DNA of 64,000 bases from Candidatus Omnitrophota bacterium (GTDB taxonomy: Bacteria > Omnitrophota > Gorgyraeia > 2-02-FULL-51-18): assembly GCA_022072175.1 (NCBI GenBank), contig JAJVIE010000003.1, positions 182,598 through 246,597 on the forward strand, given 5' to 3'. Positions 1-12,000 of this stretch are shown here, piece by piece; position 1 is the stretch's first letter; each line of letters begins with the position of its first letter. The translations under genes were made by a program, and so were the position numbers. The notes beneath the pieces are model-generated. The model saw only the letters and a list, made by a program, of their open reading frames with translations. It was not told the origin of the DNA and made no database searches.

Positions 1-1
1 C

Positions 2-3000
2 GCGCGTGAGCTCTTGCTCGGAAAGCGGCTCGACGGTCCGGAGATGTCCAGCTACGGGTTCGAGAGCCGCGTTTTCCGGAAGCCGCTGGCGGAAGCCTCG
101 GGCGCCCGTCTGGCGGCTCTGCCGGCGGAGGGGCCCTTGAAGCCCGCGCAGGCCCAGGACCTGCTCAACGGGGCCTTTACCGACTGGCTGAGGCCCGACA
201 TCCTGCGCGGTCGTTTGTTGAGCGAGAAACTGCTCGCTCAGGAGCCCGGGGCCCGGAGGGCCCTGGTGGTGGGTAACGGTCTTCTGTCGTTGGCCGCCTA
301 TCTGGAGCTGGCGGGTGTCGAGGTGACGTTCGTGGACCTCAACCCCTCGGCCATCGAGACCTTCGAGCTGTTCATCGGGCGGCTCAACAGGGACCTCGAA
401 CGGTACGGACGCGACCCCGTCGAGATCGAGATCGTGCGTTCGGAGATCGGCGCGTTGGAGCCCGCGCGGACCAGCGGCGGAGAAGGCGCCTATGACATCG
501 CGACGTTCATCGATCTGATCGGCGGAACACCCAAGGGCGATCCTGTCGATTGGCTGAAGAACACCGACCTCTTGCTGGGACGCAGAGCGTCGGTCGCGCT
601 GGACACCGACCGTTACCGGGGTCCGCCCCTCGAGGAATTGTTGCTGCGGACGTTCGGTTCGGTCGGTTTCGAGCCCGAGATCTATCAGGGGTCGTACAAC
701 GATCGTCCGACCAACCGCGTGTACCGTGTCGAGAGACGCCTTGATTCCTGGGCCGCGTCGCTGATCCGTCGGGCGGCCGCTCCGAGCGGCGCGCGGCTGG
801 CGGACGGCCGCATCGGCGGTCTGTCGGAACAAGCCGCCCGATACTCCGACCACCTGCTCGGTCAACTCGACAGCAGCGGGACGCTCAACCTTCCGTCCGT
901 TGCCGAGATCAATCGCTACACGAACCAACTGGTGCGAGCGACGCAGGAATTCGCCTCGTCCCCATCAGCGCCGGTGGCCCGCGAGCTGTGGGGCCGTCTG
1001 TATGTCCTGCGGGACCGGATCGAGGCCCTCCTCCAGGCCGCGTCACTGCCCGGATCCGCGTTGCGGTTGAGCCGGTCCGACCGGGAGTATCTCAGGGACT
1101 TCGTCTCGATCGAGCTGGCGTGGTTGAAAGTGCGCGTGCTCGAGGAGTGGGGCCGGATCGCCGGACCCGCTGAGGCGTTCCGCACGTACGCGCCCACCGT
1201 GCTGGAGGGCGCGGTGCTCCACGGCAACGCGGCCCGGGACCCTGTCGCGCGGGAAGCCTCGGCGGAGCTCGTCCGGTCGCTCAGACGTGAAGGCGGGATG
1301 GATATCGTCGGGTCGCTGAGAGCGAGGCTTTCGGGCCGTTCGCGGTCCGCGTACGCGCCTTTCCTCGACGCCAACGAAGCGCTCTGGACGGTCCGCCAGT
1401 GGCTCGTGCTGGCGGAGCGCCTGCGGACCGCGCTGTACGGTGCGCCGGGTCTGACCGGACCGGAGCGGGAACGCTGGGTGGGGCGTGAAACCTCCCAGAT
1501 CGACCGCGTCATCGACCAACTGCGCAGACTCGAACGCGCCTATGCCTCGGGAGCGCGTCTGGCCGAGAACGCCGCGCGGGAGGAGCTGAGCGGATCGCGT
1601 GAAGGTCGAACCGATCGTGTCCGCGCGCTGTTGGACGAGCTCGAGCTTTCCGGAGCGGTCAACCTGGAGGCCATCGACACGGTCTCGGGCGCTTGGCCGC
1701 TACGAGACCGCGATGGAGCCACGATCGCCGATCCCGCGGGAGCGCCCCGGATGCGTAGCCGCTCCGAGCACTTGCGCTTGGATGCCCTCGCGCTCGATGC
1801 GCTGTTGAGCGGGGACGTGGAGGCCTTCATCGCGCTCGACCCCGAGACCGGTCTGACGGTGGCGGACCTGGTGCGTATCCGGCCTCGGGTCCTGAGCCCT
1901 CGCGCGCGGTCGTGGGCTGTGTTGGCGGGGGCTTTGCACGATCTGGGATACCAGAGCCACCCCCGCGATCATCAGCGTGGGAGCAGGCAGCTGGCGGAGC
2001 GGCTGTTGTCGCGGGCCGGCGCATCTGCGGTGGATCGGACGGTCATCCCCGGGATCGTCGAAGCGCATGCGGACCTCGGCTATCTGCTCGGCGGGCGCCG
2101 GACGCTGTCGGACAAAGGCGGTCTGGCGGGCCCGGTCCTGCTGGACCCGCCCCGTCTGGCCGCCCTGGCGCGCCGTCTTGAGAGCGATGGCGTGATCCGT
2201 ACGGTCGCCGATAGAGAGGAGATGCTGACGGATCTCCTGGACGCGCTACTTACGATCACAGTCGCCGATATCCATGCTTCAGGGGATCGTCATCTGGTGT
2301 CGGACGGTTCACAAGGCGCCTATGCGTACGATCTGGGCCGTCTGATGGGACTGACCGACAGCGTCCTGACCTCGACTCGGACCCTGCTCGCCGAGCCGGC
2401 TACGGGCGCCCGTCTGGCCGTCGAGCGCACGCCGGTGGACGAGCGGTTGGCGAACACCGCCGCGATCATCAATGCCGCCGGCGAAGGTAAGCGCCTGGGG
2501 CTAGGTTACAAACCCTACATCGACCTGCCCGGAGGGACGCTTTTGGAGCGCAACCTTGCGGCGCTGCATCTGTTGGGCGTGCGGACGGTGTACGTCAACG
2601 TTCCGCCCGGATACGCCGAGCGCACGCGACGGATGGCGGAACCCTACGCGGGGCTGAACGTCATCCCCGTCGAGAGGCCCGCGTACGATTCACAGGCCTC
2701 GCTGTCGGCGACGCTCGGCCGGGCCCGTTCGGACGGACACGCGCACGCGATCCTGTTGTACGGCGACGCGTTGCCGCACGTGGGGGCTCTGGCTTCGGCC
2801 CTGTACGGTTCTTCCGACCGCCAAGTGATCGTGGCCGAGAACGCGGGTAACGCGGGCCTGCAGGTGACGACGGCCGCGGACGGATCCATCGAGACCTTGT
2901 CGATGGACTACAAGCAGCACGGACCGTATCCGATCGGCTGGATGCTGCCGACCTCCGATGCCGCGGAGCTCGGGGCGATGGACAGGCCCAGTCTCGAGAC

Positions 3001-6000
3001 GCTCGTGCAAGACCGCTACAGGACGGACGGCTGGGCCGCGGTGAGGGCGAGGTACGCGCGCTCCATCGGCAGCTCGTTCAATCTCAACACGCCGCTGGAC
3101 TACGCGCTGTTGCTGCGCGAGCTCAACCGCAACCCGCTGCCCTACGGTGAGTCGCGGACCCTGGCGCAGGACCCGTCCACGCTGGATCGCATCGGGCGCT
3201 ACGGGTCCGCCGCACCCGCGGACCTGGAGCGTTTGCGGGCCTCGACCCAGGACCCGTCCATGTTGCGAACGGCCTCCTGGAAGAGCTGGCTCTTCATGGG
3301 CTCCACGGCCGCGGCCTTCTTGTACGGGTACGCTTTGATCGTGCCGGTCGTGGCGTTCGCGGCGCAGTTCTCGTTGCCCGGAGCGGCTCTGCTCGGGGTG
3401 ATGTTGACGATCACCCAGCTGTATGCGTCGGCCAATCTGATGATGGCGCTTTTCACCTTCATGGAGCTCCCGCGCAGCAAGGCCCAACCGTTGACCGATG
3501 AACGGCTGCCCGTGCTGTCGCTCGTGATCCCGGTCCGTAACGAGCCGCCGGACGTGATCGAGCGGACCCTCGGGACCATCGCCGCTTCGGACTATCCCAA
3601 AGACCGGATCGAAGTCGTTCTCGTCAGCGGCATGACCGAAGGAGGGGAGAGGCCCTACGACGCGGACTACGCGCGGATCGTGGCCGTCCATCCGTTCGCC
3701 CGTCTCCAGACCGTGGACTACGAGGCCGGGCTGGTCAACGGCAAATCCCGCTCGCTCAACGAAGCCATCCCCGGTCTGAGGGGCAAGTACCTGTCGGTCG
3801 TGGACGCCGATACGTTCTTCGAGACAGGTGATCTGCGGCAGATGGTCTCAACGGCCGAAGCGTTCGCTTCGGAGCCGGGAGGCGCCGGGATCGTGCAGTT
3901 CGCGCGCCGCGTGGACCGCCGCTCCGTCGAGGGCGAGCCGCGCTTCTTCAAATGGATGAGACATCTCCTGCACGATACGGTCCTGGACAGTTATGTGTCG
4001 ATGCCCCGATTCGAGACAGGATTCCCGGGACACTTCGGCCACGCTGAGATCATCAGCATCGATGCGGCGCGGTCGCTCGCGCTGGACCCGGCCCGCAGGT
4101 CCGTGTTCGTGGAATCGCAGAAGGTCGAGGACCTCGATCTGGCGTTCCGCATGCGGGAGGCCGGGTACGCGGTACGTTTCAGCACCGACGCATGGATCAC
4201 GGAGGGAGTGCCGGTGACGTTGCAGCGTCATTCGCGCCGGACCGCCGCGCTCACGACCGGGGACACCAACCTGCTTTTCCACTGGGCGGGCCGCTTGTTC
4301 GGGGCTTCGTGGCTGCCGCTGCCGGAACGCTTCGGGATCTTCGTGCATCTGGCCAGGGGTCTGGCGACGGTGGCCGTCGTCGGGGCGTTCGTGGGGTTGA
4401 CGGCGCTGACCTTCCTGGCGCCTAGCCCGAACCAGGTCCTGGCACTGGCGATCCTGTACGTGACGCTCTTCATGACCGTGACACCGTCGATCAATTATTT
4501 CTACTCCCAGCCGGTGATCGTGCTCGCTGGCTTGGCGCGCCTGATCGCTTCCGGCCGGTGGAGGGACGCCGCGGAAGTGGCGCTCGGCTATCCGGTCATC
4601 CACACCTACCTCCTGTCGAGCAGTCTCTTCGCGGCGACCGCTTCACTGAGAGGGATCTTCTTCAGGCAGGTGTTCACGCCGACGGCCAAGGCAACGGTCA
4701 GCGCATCCGGATACGGTCTGCCGAGCCCGCTGGCCGTGGCGGACGCGCTGTTCACGGCCTCGGTGTGGACGGGCCTTGCGTTGTCGCTCCACGCGACCGG
4801 ACTCACGTGGCTGGCCGTGCTCGCGGGGGTCTACCTCGGCGTTTCGACCGTCCACAGCGTTCGGACGCTGAGGGCTCCGCCCGTGGACAGCCGGACAGGT
4901 CCGAACGTTTCCGGCGCCCGGCTGGCGCAGGAGCCCAAACGGATCAAATCGCCGCGTCCGGCCGTCGAGTTGGCGACGGGGTTCGATGATTCGAAGCGAT
5001 CGTATCTCCACCGCCACCGGCCCCAGTGGTCCTGGCTCAATGCCTATGTGATGGACGCGCTGATCGATCGCGCGTTGGAGCGCGCCACGGACATCGGGCC
5101 GGAGCTGACCGTGCTCGTTCTCGGAGCCAGCACCGGTGAGGAGCAGGCCCGCGTCTATCACGAGCTGGTCCTCGCGCTGCGGCGGCGTCAGCAGGACCCC
5201 GTTGCGTGGCGGCTGAGGGTGCACGGGTTCGATCTGGACCGCGCCGTCGTCTCCGAAGGCCGGCGGCGCCTGCGCGGCGACACGCCGCTGGCGGGCGGAT
5301 TTCGCGATACCGGCGGAGCTTACGCCGAGCAGGTGGTGGGCACTCTCAACGAACCGGAGCTGAGGGCGCGTTTGGCGGAGGATGTCGGGCTCTACGAGCA
5401 GGACATCTTCGATACCGCCTCCATCCGCCGCGATTATCCCGGAGCCGCTTCCGCGGACCTGGTGCTCGGCAATCACATCATGCGCCTCTTCAAGTACGCG
5501 GACCGCCAGCGGCTGGCCAGGGAGGTCAGCTCCGCTTGGCCCGAAGCCGTCGTCGCCTTCGGTGTGTTGGATTCGCTGGGCAAGCAGTGGACACAGGCGG
5601 CGTCGGAGCATCTGTTCGTGACCGGCGAAGAGAGCGAGGGGTCCACCGACTACGTGTACGGCCTACCGCAGGACCTCCTGACCCGCGTGCCGCCGGAGGT
5701 CCTGAGCGGCGCTCGACTGGCCGTCGAGTATGGCACGGACCGGTCGGCGGAGGTCCTTGGTCATCTGCGGAACGGTGATGAGGCGGGGTTCGCGGAGGCG
5801 TTCTCAGCTTCCCGCAGTTCCGAACTCGAGTACTTCCATTTCCTGAACTCCGTCGGTCGCGCGATCGCCCAAGAGCCCGCTCTGGCCGCGCGGCTGATCG
5901 AATGGACCGACGCGCGTCAAGCCGTCTCCGGGCCCGAGGGGTCGACTTGGAGCGCCGCATTCAGCGCTTACCGGAACGTCGTGCAGACACCCGCCGACAT

Positions 6001-9000
6001 GCGTTGGGTGCACGGTCCCGTGGACGAGGACAGACCGCGGGTGAGTTTCGACCACGCGCCGCTGTCCAATCCCAGGCAGTACCGCATCCGGCAGGACGGC
6101 GATCTCGATCAGTACACGATCGAAAGGGGTCTGGCGGAGATCCTCGGTGACCGGAGCAGATTGACCGCCCTGGCGAGAGCCGCTTCGGGCGATGCGGCGC
6201 TGGCGCCTGACCGCCTGACGGGTGTCGTGGACGTCATCTCGATCCAAGAGGGGGTGTATCAGGCGGTGTATCTGGTGTCGGCCGAGCTGTCCGATGGCCG
6301 GCGCCTGCCGTGGATCGCGATGGCCGCCAAGGCGGTGGGCCGTAAGTCCGCGGCGGTGCGCCGGGAGTACGCCAACCTGCGCAGGCATCTGGGGTCACCC
6401 GGCCTGGTCCAGGTGCTCTCGAGCTCGAGCTACCTGCCCGATGGGGCCGTGCTCGATCGCCGCAAGGCCGCGGTCTACTTCAGTCGCATGCTCAACCGCC
6501 ACGGGGAGCTCCTGTTCAACCTGCGCGTGCCGGGCAAGACGAGCTATCCGCCGTTGACCAAAGAGCTCTTCGCCGAGCAGGACCGTCTGGAGAACGAGGG
6601 TGTCGACCGTTCGCAGCTGCAGGACGCGACCGTCTACTGGAACTCGTCCCTGCCCGACTACCACAGTCTGGTGGCCGTCGAGGCCCAGCAGGAGGTCCTG
6701 GCGGCGATGCTGCAGAGATACGTCTACTTTTACGACGAGGAACGCCGCAGGGGGATCCGGGATTTTACTCCGGCCGCGGGAGACGTGGGGATGGGTTGGA
6801 AGCCGGAGGATCGTCAGGCGCCCGTCTACACGCTGATCGCCTGGAGGGGCGTGCGCGGGGCGCTGAGCGTGGAGCGTTTCGTGGCTGATTATCTGTCGCT
6901 ACGCTATCTCTCTCGCGACATGCGCGATCTCTCCGTCGTCGGTGACGACGGGAGTGTCACCTACGAGCTCGAGCGGGAGCGCATCCCTGAGTTCGTCAAA
7001 CAGGCCGCGCTCCAAGGTATCCATCAGGGCCTGGTCGAGAAACACGGTCTGCGGGAGGGTTCGGCGCGCACGGTGCGTTGGCTTGAGGCCTACCTCGAGG
7101 CGGCCGCCCGTAGCCCGCGGTTGGTGACGATCGTACGGGACATGAGGAACGACACTTCCGAGCCGCTCTTCCCGGAGGAGTTGATCCGCGGGTTCCTCGA
7201 TACCCAAGTGCGGCCGATGTTGACCGCCGCCGATCCGGCCGGAGCGCGTCTGGCCTCATCCACCGCTCTGAGCGGCGATCCCGCTCTCGACTCCGATCGC
7301 CTCGCCCGGGTCCTGGTCCGACACAGCCGCGTTCTGTCGGCCGCGAACGTACTCCTGAGGCATCCCGACCTCGCCGGCGCGGCGCGTTTCGAGTACGACC
7401 CCGCGGCGGGACGCGACCGAGTCACTTACGTGGACGGCGTGCTCCGTCTCGAACTCAGCGACGGGGCCTCGGCCACCACCGCTCAGGTGCTCCGCGCGGC
7501 CGCGGCGGACCTGGGGATCGACCTGATACCGGTCCTGCGCCGCATGGGATACCGGGAGCGTCACCTTCTCTACCATGCGGGGGATGTGGACGCGGTCAAC
7601 GTCGTGCTTCATGAGCGCATGGCGGGTCTCGGGGACCTCGTGTTCGCGGCCAACGCGGCCCAATCGCTGTCGGAAGCCCTGCCCGACAAGACGGTCCGGG
7701 TCCTGATGCATCGCGCCTCCGACGTCCGTCTGCTGGCGGACACCAAGCTGATCGAGGGCGTCGATCCTTCCCGTGGCGTCCAGAACGTCGACGGCATCAC
7801 CCTGATCAACGCCGAGGCCGCCGCCGTCGAGATGGGTTCGGACACGCGGGGAGCGGGTCCGGGGATCGAACCGGCGTGGGCCCGGGTGACGGACCGTTAC
7901 ATCGGACCTTCGGACGCGGCCCTTGTGTACGCGCTGGGACCGACACCGCTCGATGTTTTCCGTGACAGCGATCGCTATCGCGCCTATGCCGGCAAAGCGC
8001 GCAGTGTCGTGATGGTCCATGAGCTGGGTTTTGAAAGCCGCATCCAAGACCCGCTCTCCTCCGGACAGGCGCACATCGGCATCGGCCCCGACAGCGTCGG
8101 TATGGCGCCGGTGTCCCCGTCGACACGCAGGATCTACGCCCAAAAATACCCGCGCAACGAGGAGCGTGTCCGCGCGGAACGGGAGCGCATCCTCCGTAAG
8201 CTGCCGGGGATCGAGCGGGCCGTGGGTCCCGAGCGGCTGGCGGAAATGACCGAAGCCGAGTGGGGGTTCCTGTACGCCCACGAAGCCCGGACCGTCGAGG
8301 ACTACCTGAAGTCGCTGGAACAGGCCCGGACCGTCGATGCGGATTTCGCCAAAGGCCACAAGACGATCTTCATCATGACCGGCCGCCAGAACAAGACCCT
8401 GCAGGAGGCGGTGACGCGCATCGCGGGCGACAACGGCTATTCGTTGTACGTCTACGGAGACCGCAGCGCTCAGCTGGAGGTCGCGCGGTCCGCTCCCGAG
8501 GACCGCGTGCATCTTGTGCTCGACTACTCGGTGCCGCGCAAGCTCTTCGGCGAACTGTTCCTCTACAGCGACGATCTGCCCACCGTCGTCACCGGGCAGG
8601 ACAATCTGACGAACATCTTGTACCTCAACCTCCTGTCGAGCGGACGGCCGTTCTTCTGGGAAACTCTTCTCTTCCAGACCGACGCAAGGTCCGATCTCAG
8701 TTCGCTGATCAGCGATGAGATGAGCCCTTCGGACAGCTCGACGCTCCGGAAGGTCTGGGATGCCTCCGGGTCCGGGGAGGACCGGGTCCGTGTTTTTACG
8801 AGGCCCCGCGAGTATCGAGCCGTCTTTAAGCGCTTGGCCGAGACGATCGACAGCCGCCGCAGGAGCTTCGTGCCGCAGGTCTTCTATCTCATGATGCGCG
8901 GTGTTTCGGAAAGGAGCGCCGAGGACAGGGTCGGGCGTCTGATCGCGGAGCTGGGCGATGGAGCGGGCGGAGCGCGTCTGGCCTCGACGGGTTCGGATCC

Positions 9001-12000
9001 CGGGGATGCGGCCTATGCGGCGTTCCGCGCCGTAACGCTCGATCGCGGGCTCATGGGAAGGGTCCTGGACCTGCCTTCGGCCGCCGGCCTGGCGGCGGAT
9101 GCCCGCATCGTGGTCGTCGGCGCCGGCAACGACCGCATCGCGCCGATCCTGTGGGCCGCCACGGGCAAGCACGTGGAGGTCATCGAACGCCAGAGCGATA
9201 CGACGGCCGCCACGCTCGAGTCGGACCGGCTCAGGAAGGTGGCGCCCGCCATCGCCGCATCGGGCGGCTCCTATGTCTCGAAGGACGGGCTCGAATACGG
9301 ATCCTCCGAGGTGAGCCGTGACGATACGGCCCTCGTGTATTTCCCCAAAGTGCTCGACGACCATCATCTGTCCGATGACGACCGTCGGAAACTGGTACGG
9401 CGCGCGCTCCGGGAGTTGGCGCCGGGCGGAGTGTTATCGGCCTCGTTCTTCGCCAACGGTGACCGGATCTCCGCTCTGATCGAGAGCGTCGCCGCGGATA
9501 CGGGCGTCACGCTCGAGCGTTTGCCCGATCTGCCGGAGGTCGATCTCTTCGCGGGCCGGCAGCGTGTCGCCTATCGGGTCGGCCGTACGACGCCGTCCGG
9601 GCCCATCGTCTCGGAGGATGGCCGTAGACTGCACGCGGCGGCCCTTCAAGCCTACTTGGACTCCAGGAGCGCCGAGGTCTCCGCGGCGCTGGGCCGTCCG
9701 GCCCGGATCGTGCTGACCGGCAGTACCTGGGACTACGCCGACGCGCGGGGCTGGGTGGACGGGGAGCGTCTGGGGGATATCGATTTTGACGTGATCGTCG
9801 AGGGAGGCGAGCGCCCCTCAGGCGAGGAGTTGCGGGGTCCGTTCGAGCGTCTCTTCGAGGCGACACCGCTGCGTTTCGTGACGACGGTCAACGCCGGCTA
9901 CGGGGATTGGGACACCACGTATACCTATAAGATGGCCTTGCCGGGCGGTATCGAGCGCACCGTCGAGATCGCTCCGTACGCATCCGAGGTGCCCATCGAG
10001 GATTTCCTGGCGGTCATGCAACTGCAGGGGATCCGGGTCTTCCTGGATCGCGCGGCCGCGGGTCCGATGGACGAATTGATCGCCAGGATCGGGTTCTTCG
10101 CGGCCCGAACGTACGAGCAGCCGGACCACAAGGTCGTGCGTCGATACATCCAGATCGAGCAGGCGTTCTCGGACCTCTTGGGCGAGGACGCCGAGGGGTT
10201 GTACGCGCGGGTCACCGCCGCCCTTGAGTCCGGGCGTCCCGAGACGCTCGCCGCCATCGAAAAGGACCTGGCCGCCACCATCCTCGCCAGCGGGCGTATG
10301 CGGACCATACAGGATTTCTTCTCTCCTCTGCGAGCCCTGGCGCCGACGATCGGCGATCTGAGCCGTACCGGCTATCGAGGGTACTATGACCGGATCGTCG
10401 CCGACCGGCGCGTCGCGGCGATGGTCGACAGGCTCTCGGGACTACGGGTCGACAAGGCGCGCGCGCTGGGTCTGGCCGGCGAAGGTTCCGGAGCGCGTTT
10501 GGCCGACACGCACCGCGATATCTCGGCCAGCGAGATCTATCCGCAGTACCTGCGCCTGAGCGAAACGCTGGCCCAGCTCCTGCCGCCCGATGAAGCGCGG
10601 AGGGTCCGGGGGCGCTTGGCCGACTTTCTGCGCTACCAGTCACCGTTCTCTTTCCGTGATCCGCGCGCGCTGGTCCATCTGGTCGACCTCCTGTATTCGC
10701 CGTACGTGGACGGACGTCTGGGTGACGCGCTCGAGGAGTTCGAGGCGACCTATGGCCTGCTCGGCGACAATCTCAACGTGCCGCGCCTGAAGCCGCGGTC
10801 CGGCCGCGATGACGGCGGCAACTGGATGAGCTACTTCTTCTCTTATGAGCTGCTCAACCGCGGGTACGAGGTCTCGGCGCTGTCCATCAAGGCGCGGGGG
10901 GAGGAGATCATCGCCCAACCGGACGCTCTGGTGCGTGATGTCGAGCAGGGCGATACGCTGATCGCCGAATACAAGACCACCCGCAAGAGCGCGATCGGGG
11001 ACTTTCTCTCGCGCGACTACGCGGCTCAGATGAAGAAGTACATCCGCGTGGTGCTCACCGGCGACAGGTCGTTCTACTCCTCGATCTATCCCCAGGAAGT
11101 GCTGCATGAGGCGCCCGACGGCATCCTGTACGTGATCGGAGACACCGTCGCCGAAGGCAAGGAAGCTTGGAGCGTCGAAGCCCAGGTGCAGAACTGGTTC
11201 GAGGGGTTGGTGACACAGGTCAAGGACGAGCTGCGGCGCGATGGGTACGCCGGTCCGGTGCACGCGGATCCTCGTCTGGTCGTGGAGTTCATGCCTCAGC
11301 CGGGTCTGTACGGCGACAGCGCGGAGACGGCGGCCGCGGACGCCGCGGCCAATCCGAGGGCGCTGACGGCCGCGCAATGGTCACGGCTCCGTCCCGAGCT
11401 GGACCGGCTGTTGTCCGACCCGTCCTTCCGTATGCCGGGAGCCCAGCGGGCCGAGATCTACGCGTATTTCATGCGGACGATCGGCGCGGATGCGGTCGCC
11501 GCCGCTTCCGAGGAGCAGATCTACGCGAGGTATTTCGCGCTCGCGCAGGACGTCGCCCGGCGGACCGCGATCGTCAGGGGGCTGGAGCTGCCGCCCGCTC
11601 CGTCCGGTCCGGCCGGGGAGAGCGCGGGGGCTCGGTTGGCCGAGGCCTGGCGGCCGCTCGACAATCGGAGGGTCTACGGAGGGGAAGAGCCGGAATTCAT
11701 CCTGACCGTGCCTCAACAGCTGGCGCAACTCCTCAGCGATCCGACCGCCGGAAGCCGTCCGGTCGTCGCAGAGCTCGGATCGGGTGTCGGCAACATCTCG
11801 CTGTGGTTGCACGAGCAGGGGTTCGATGTGATCGGTCTGGAGCGAGATGATGCGCGCGTGCGCGCGGCGATCGAGCAGGCTCGCCGGCTGGGCCGTCGTG
11901 TCGTCGATACGCGTGACCCGGCCGCATGGGCGGAAAGCGCCGTTTCCGACGCGGGTCCGGCCATCGGCTTCGTCCGGGCGGACCTGGCGTACGGCATCCC

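Noticed and set aside
2690-3691. 333-residue minus-strand frame and other long antisense frames in 1-24000
   Set aside because: High GC removes stops from antisense frames; none shows a family motif or ribosome-binding site.
5360-5380. RARLAED inside module 5 as a GARLA copy
   Set aside because: Lacks the Gly and lies within a methyltransferase module, not at a boundary.
7256-9367. 703-residue open frame on the minus strand inside the giant gene
   Set aside because: Arg/Gly/His-rich shadow of the coding strand in GC-rich DNA; no domain, and the plus-strand frame has clear enzyme modules.
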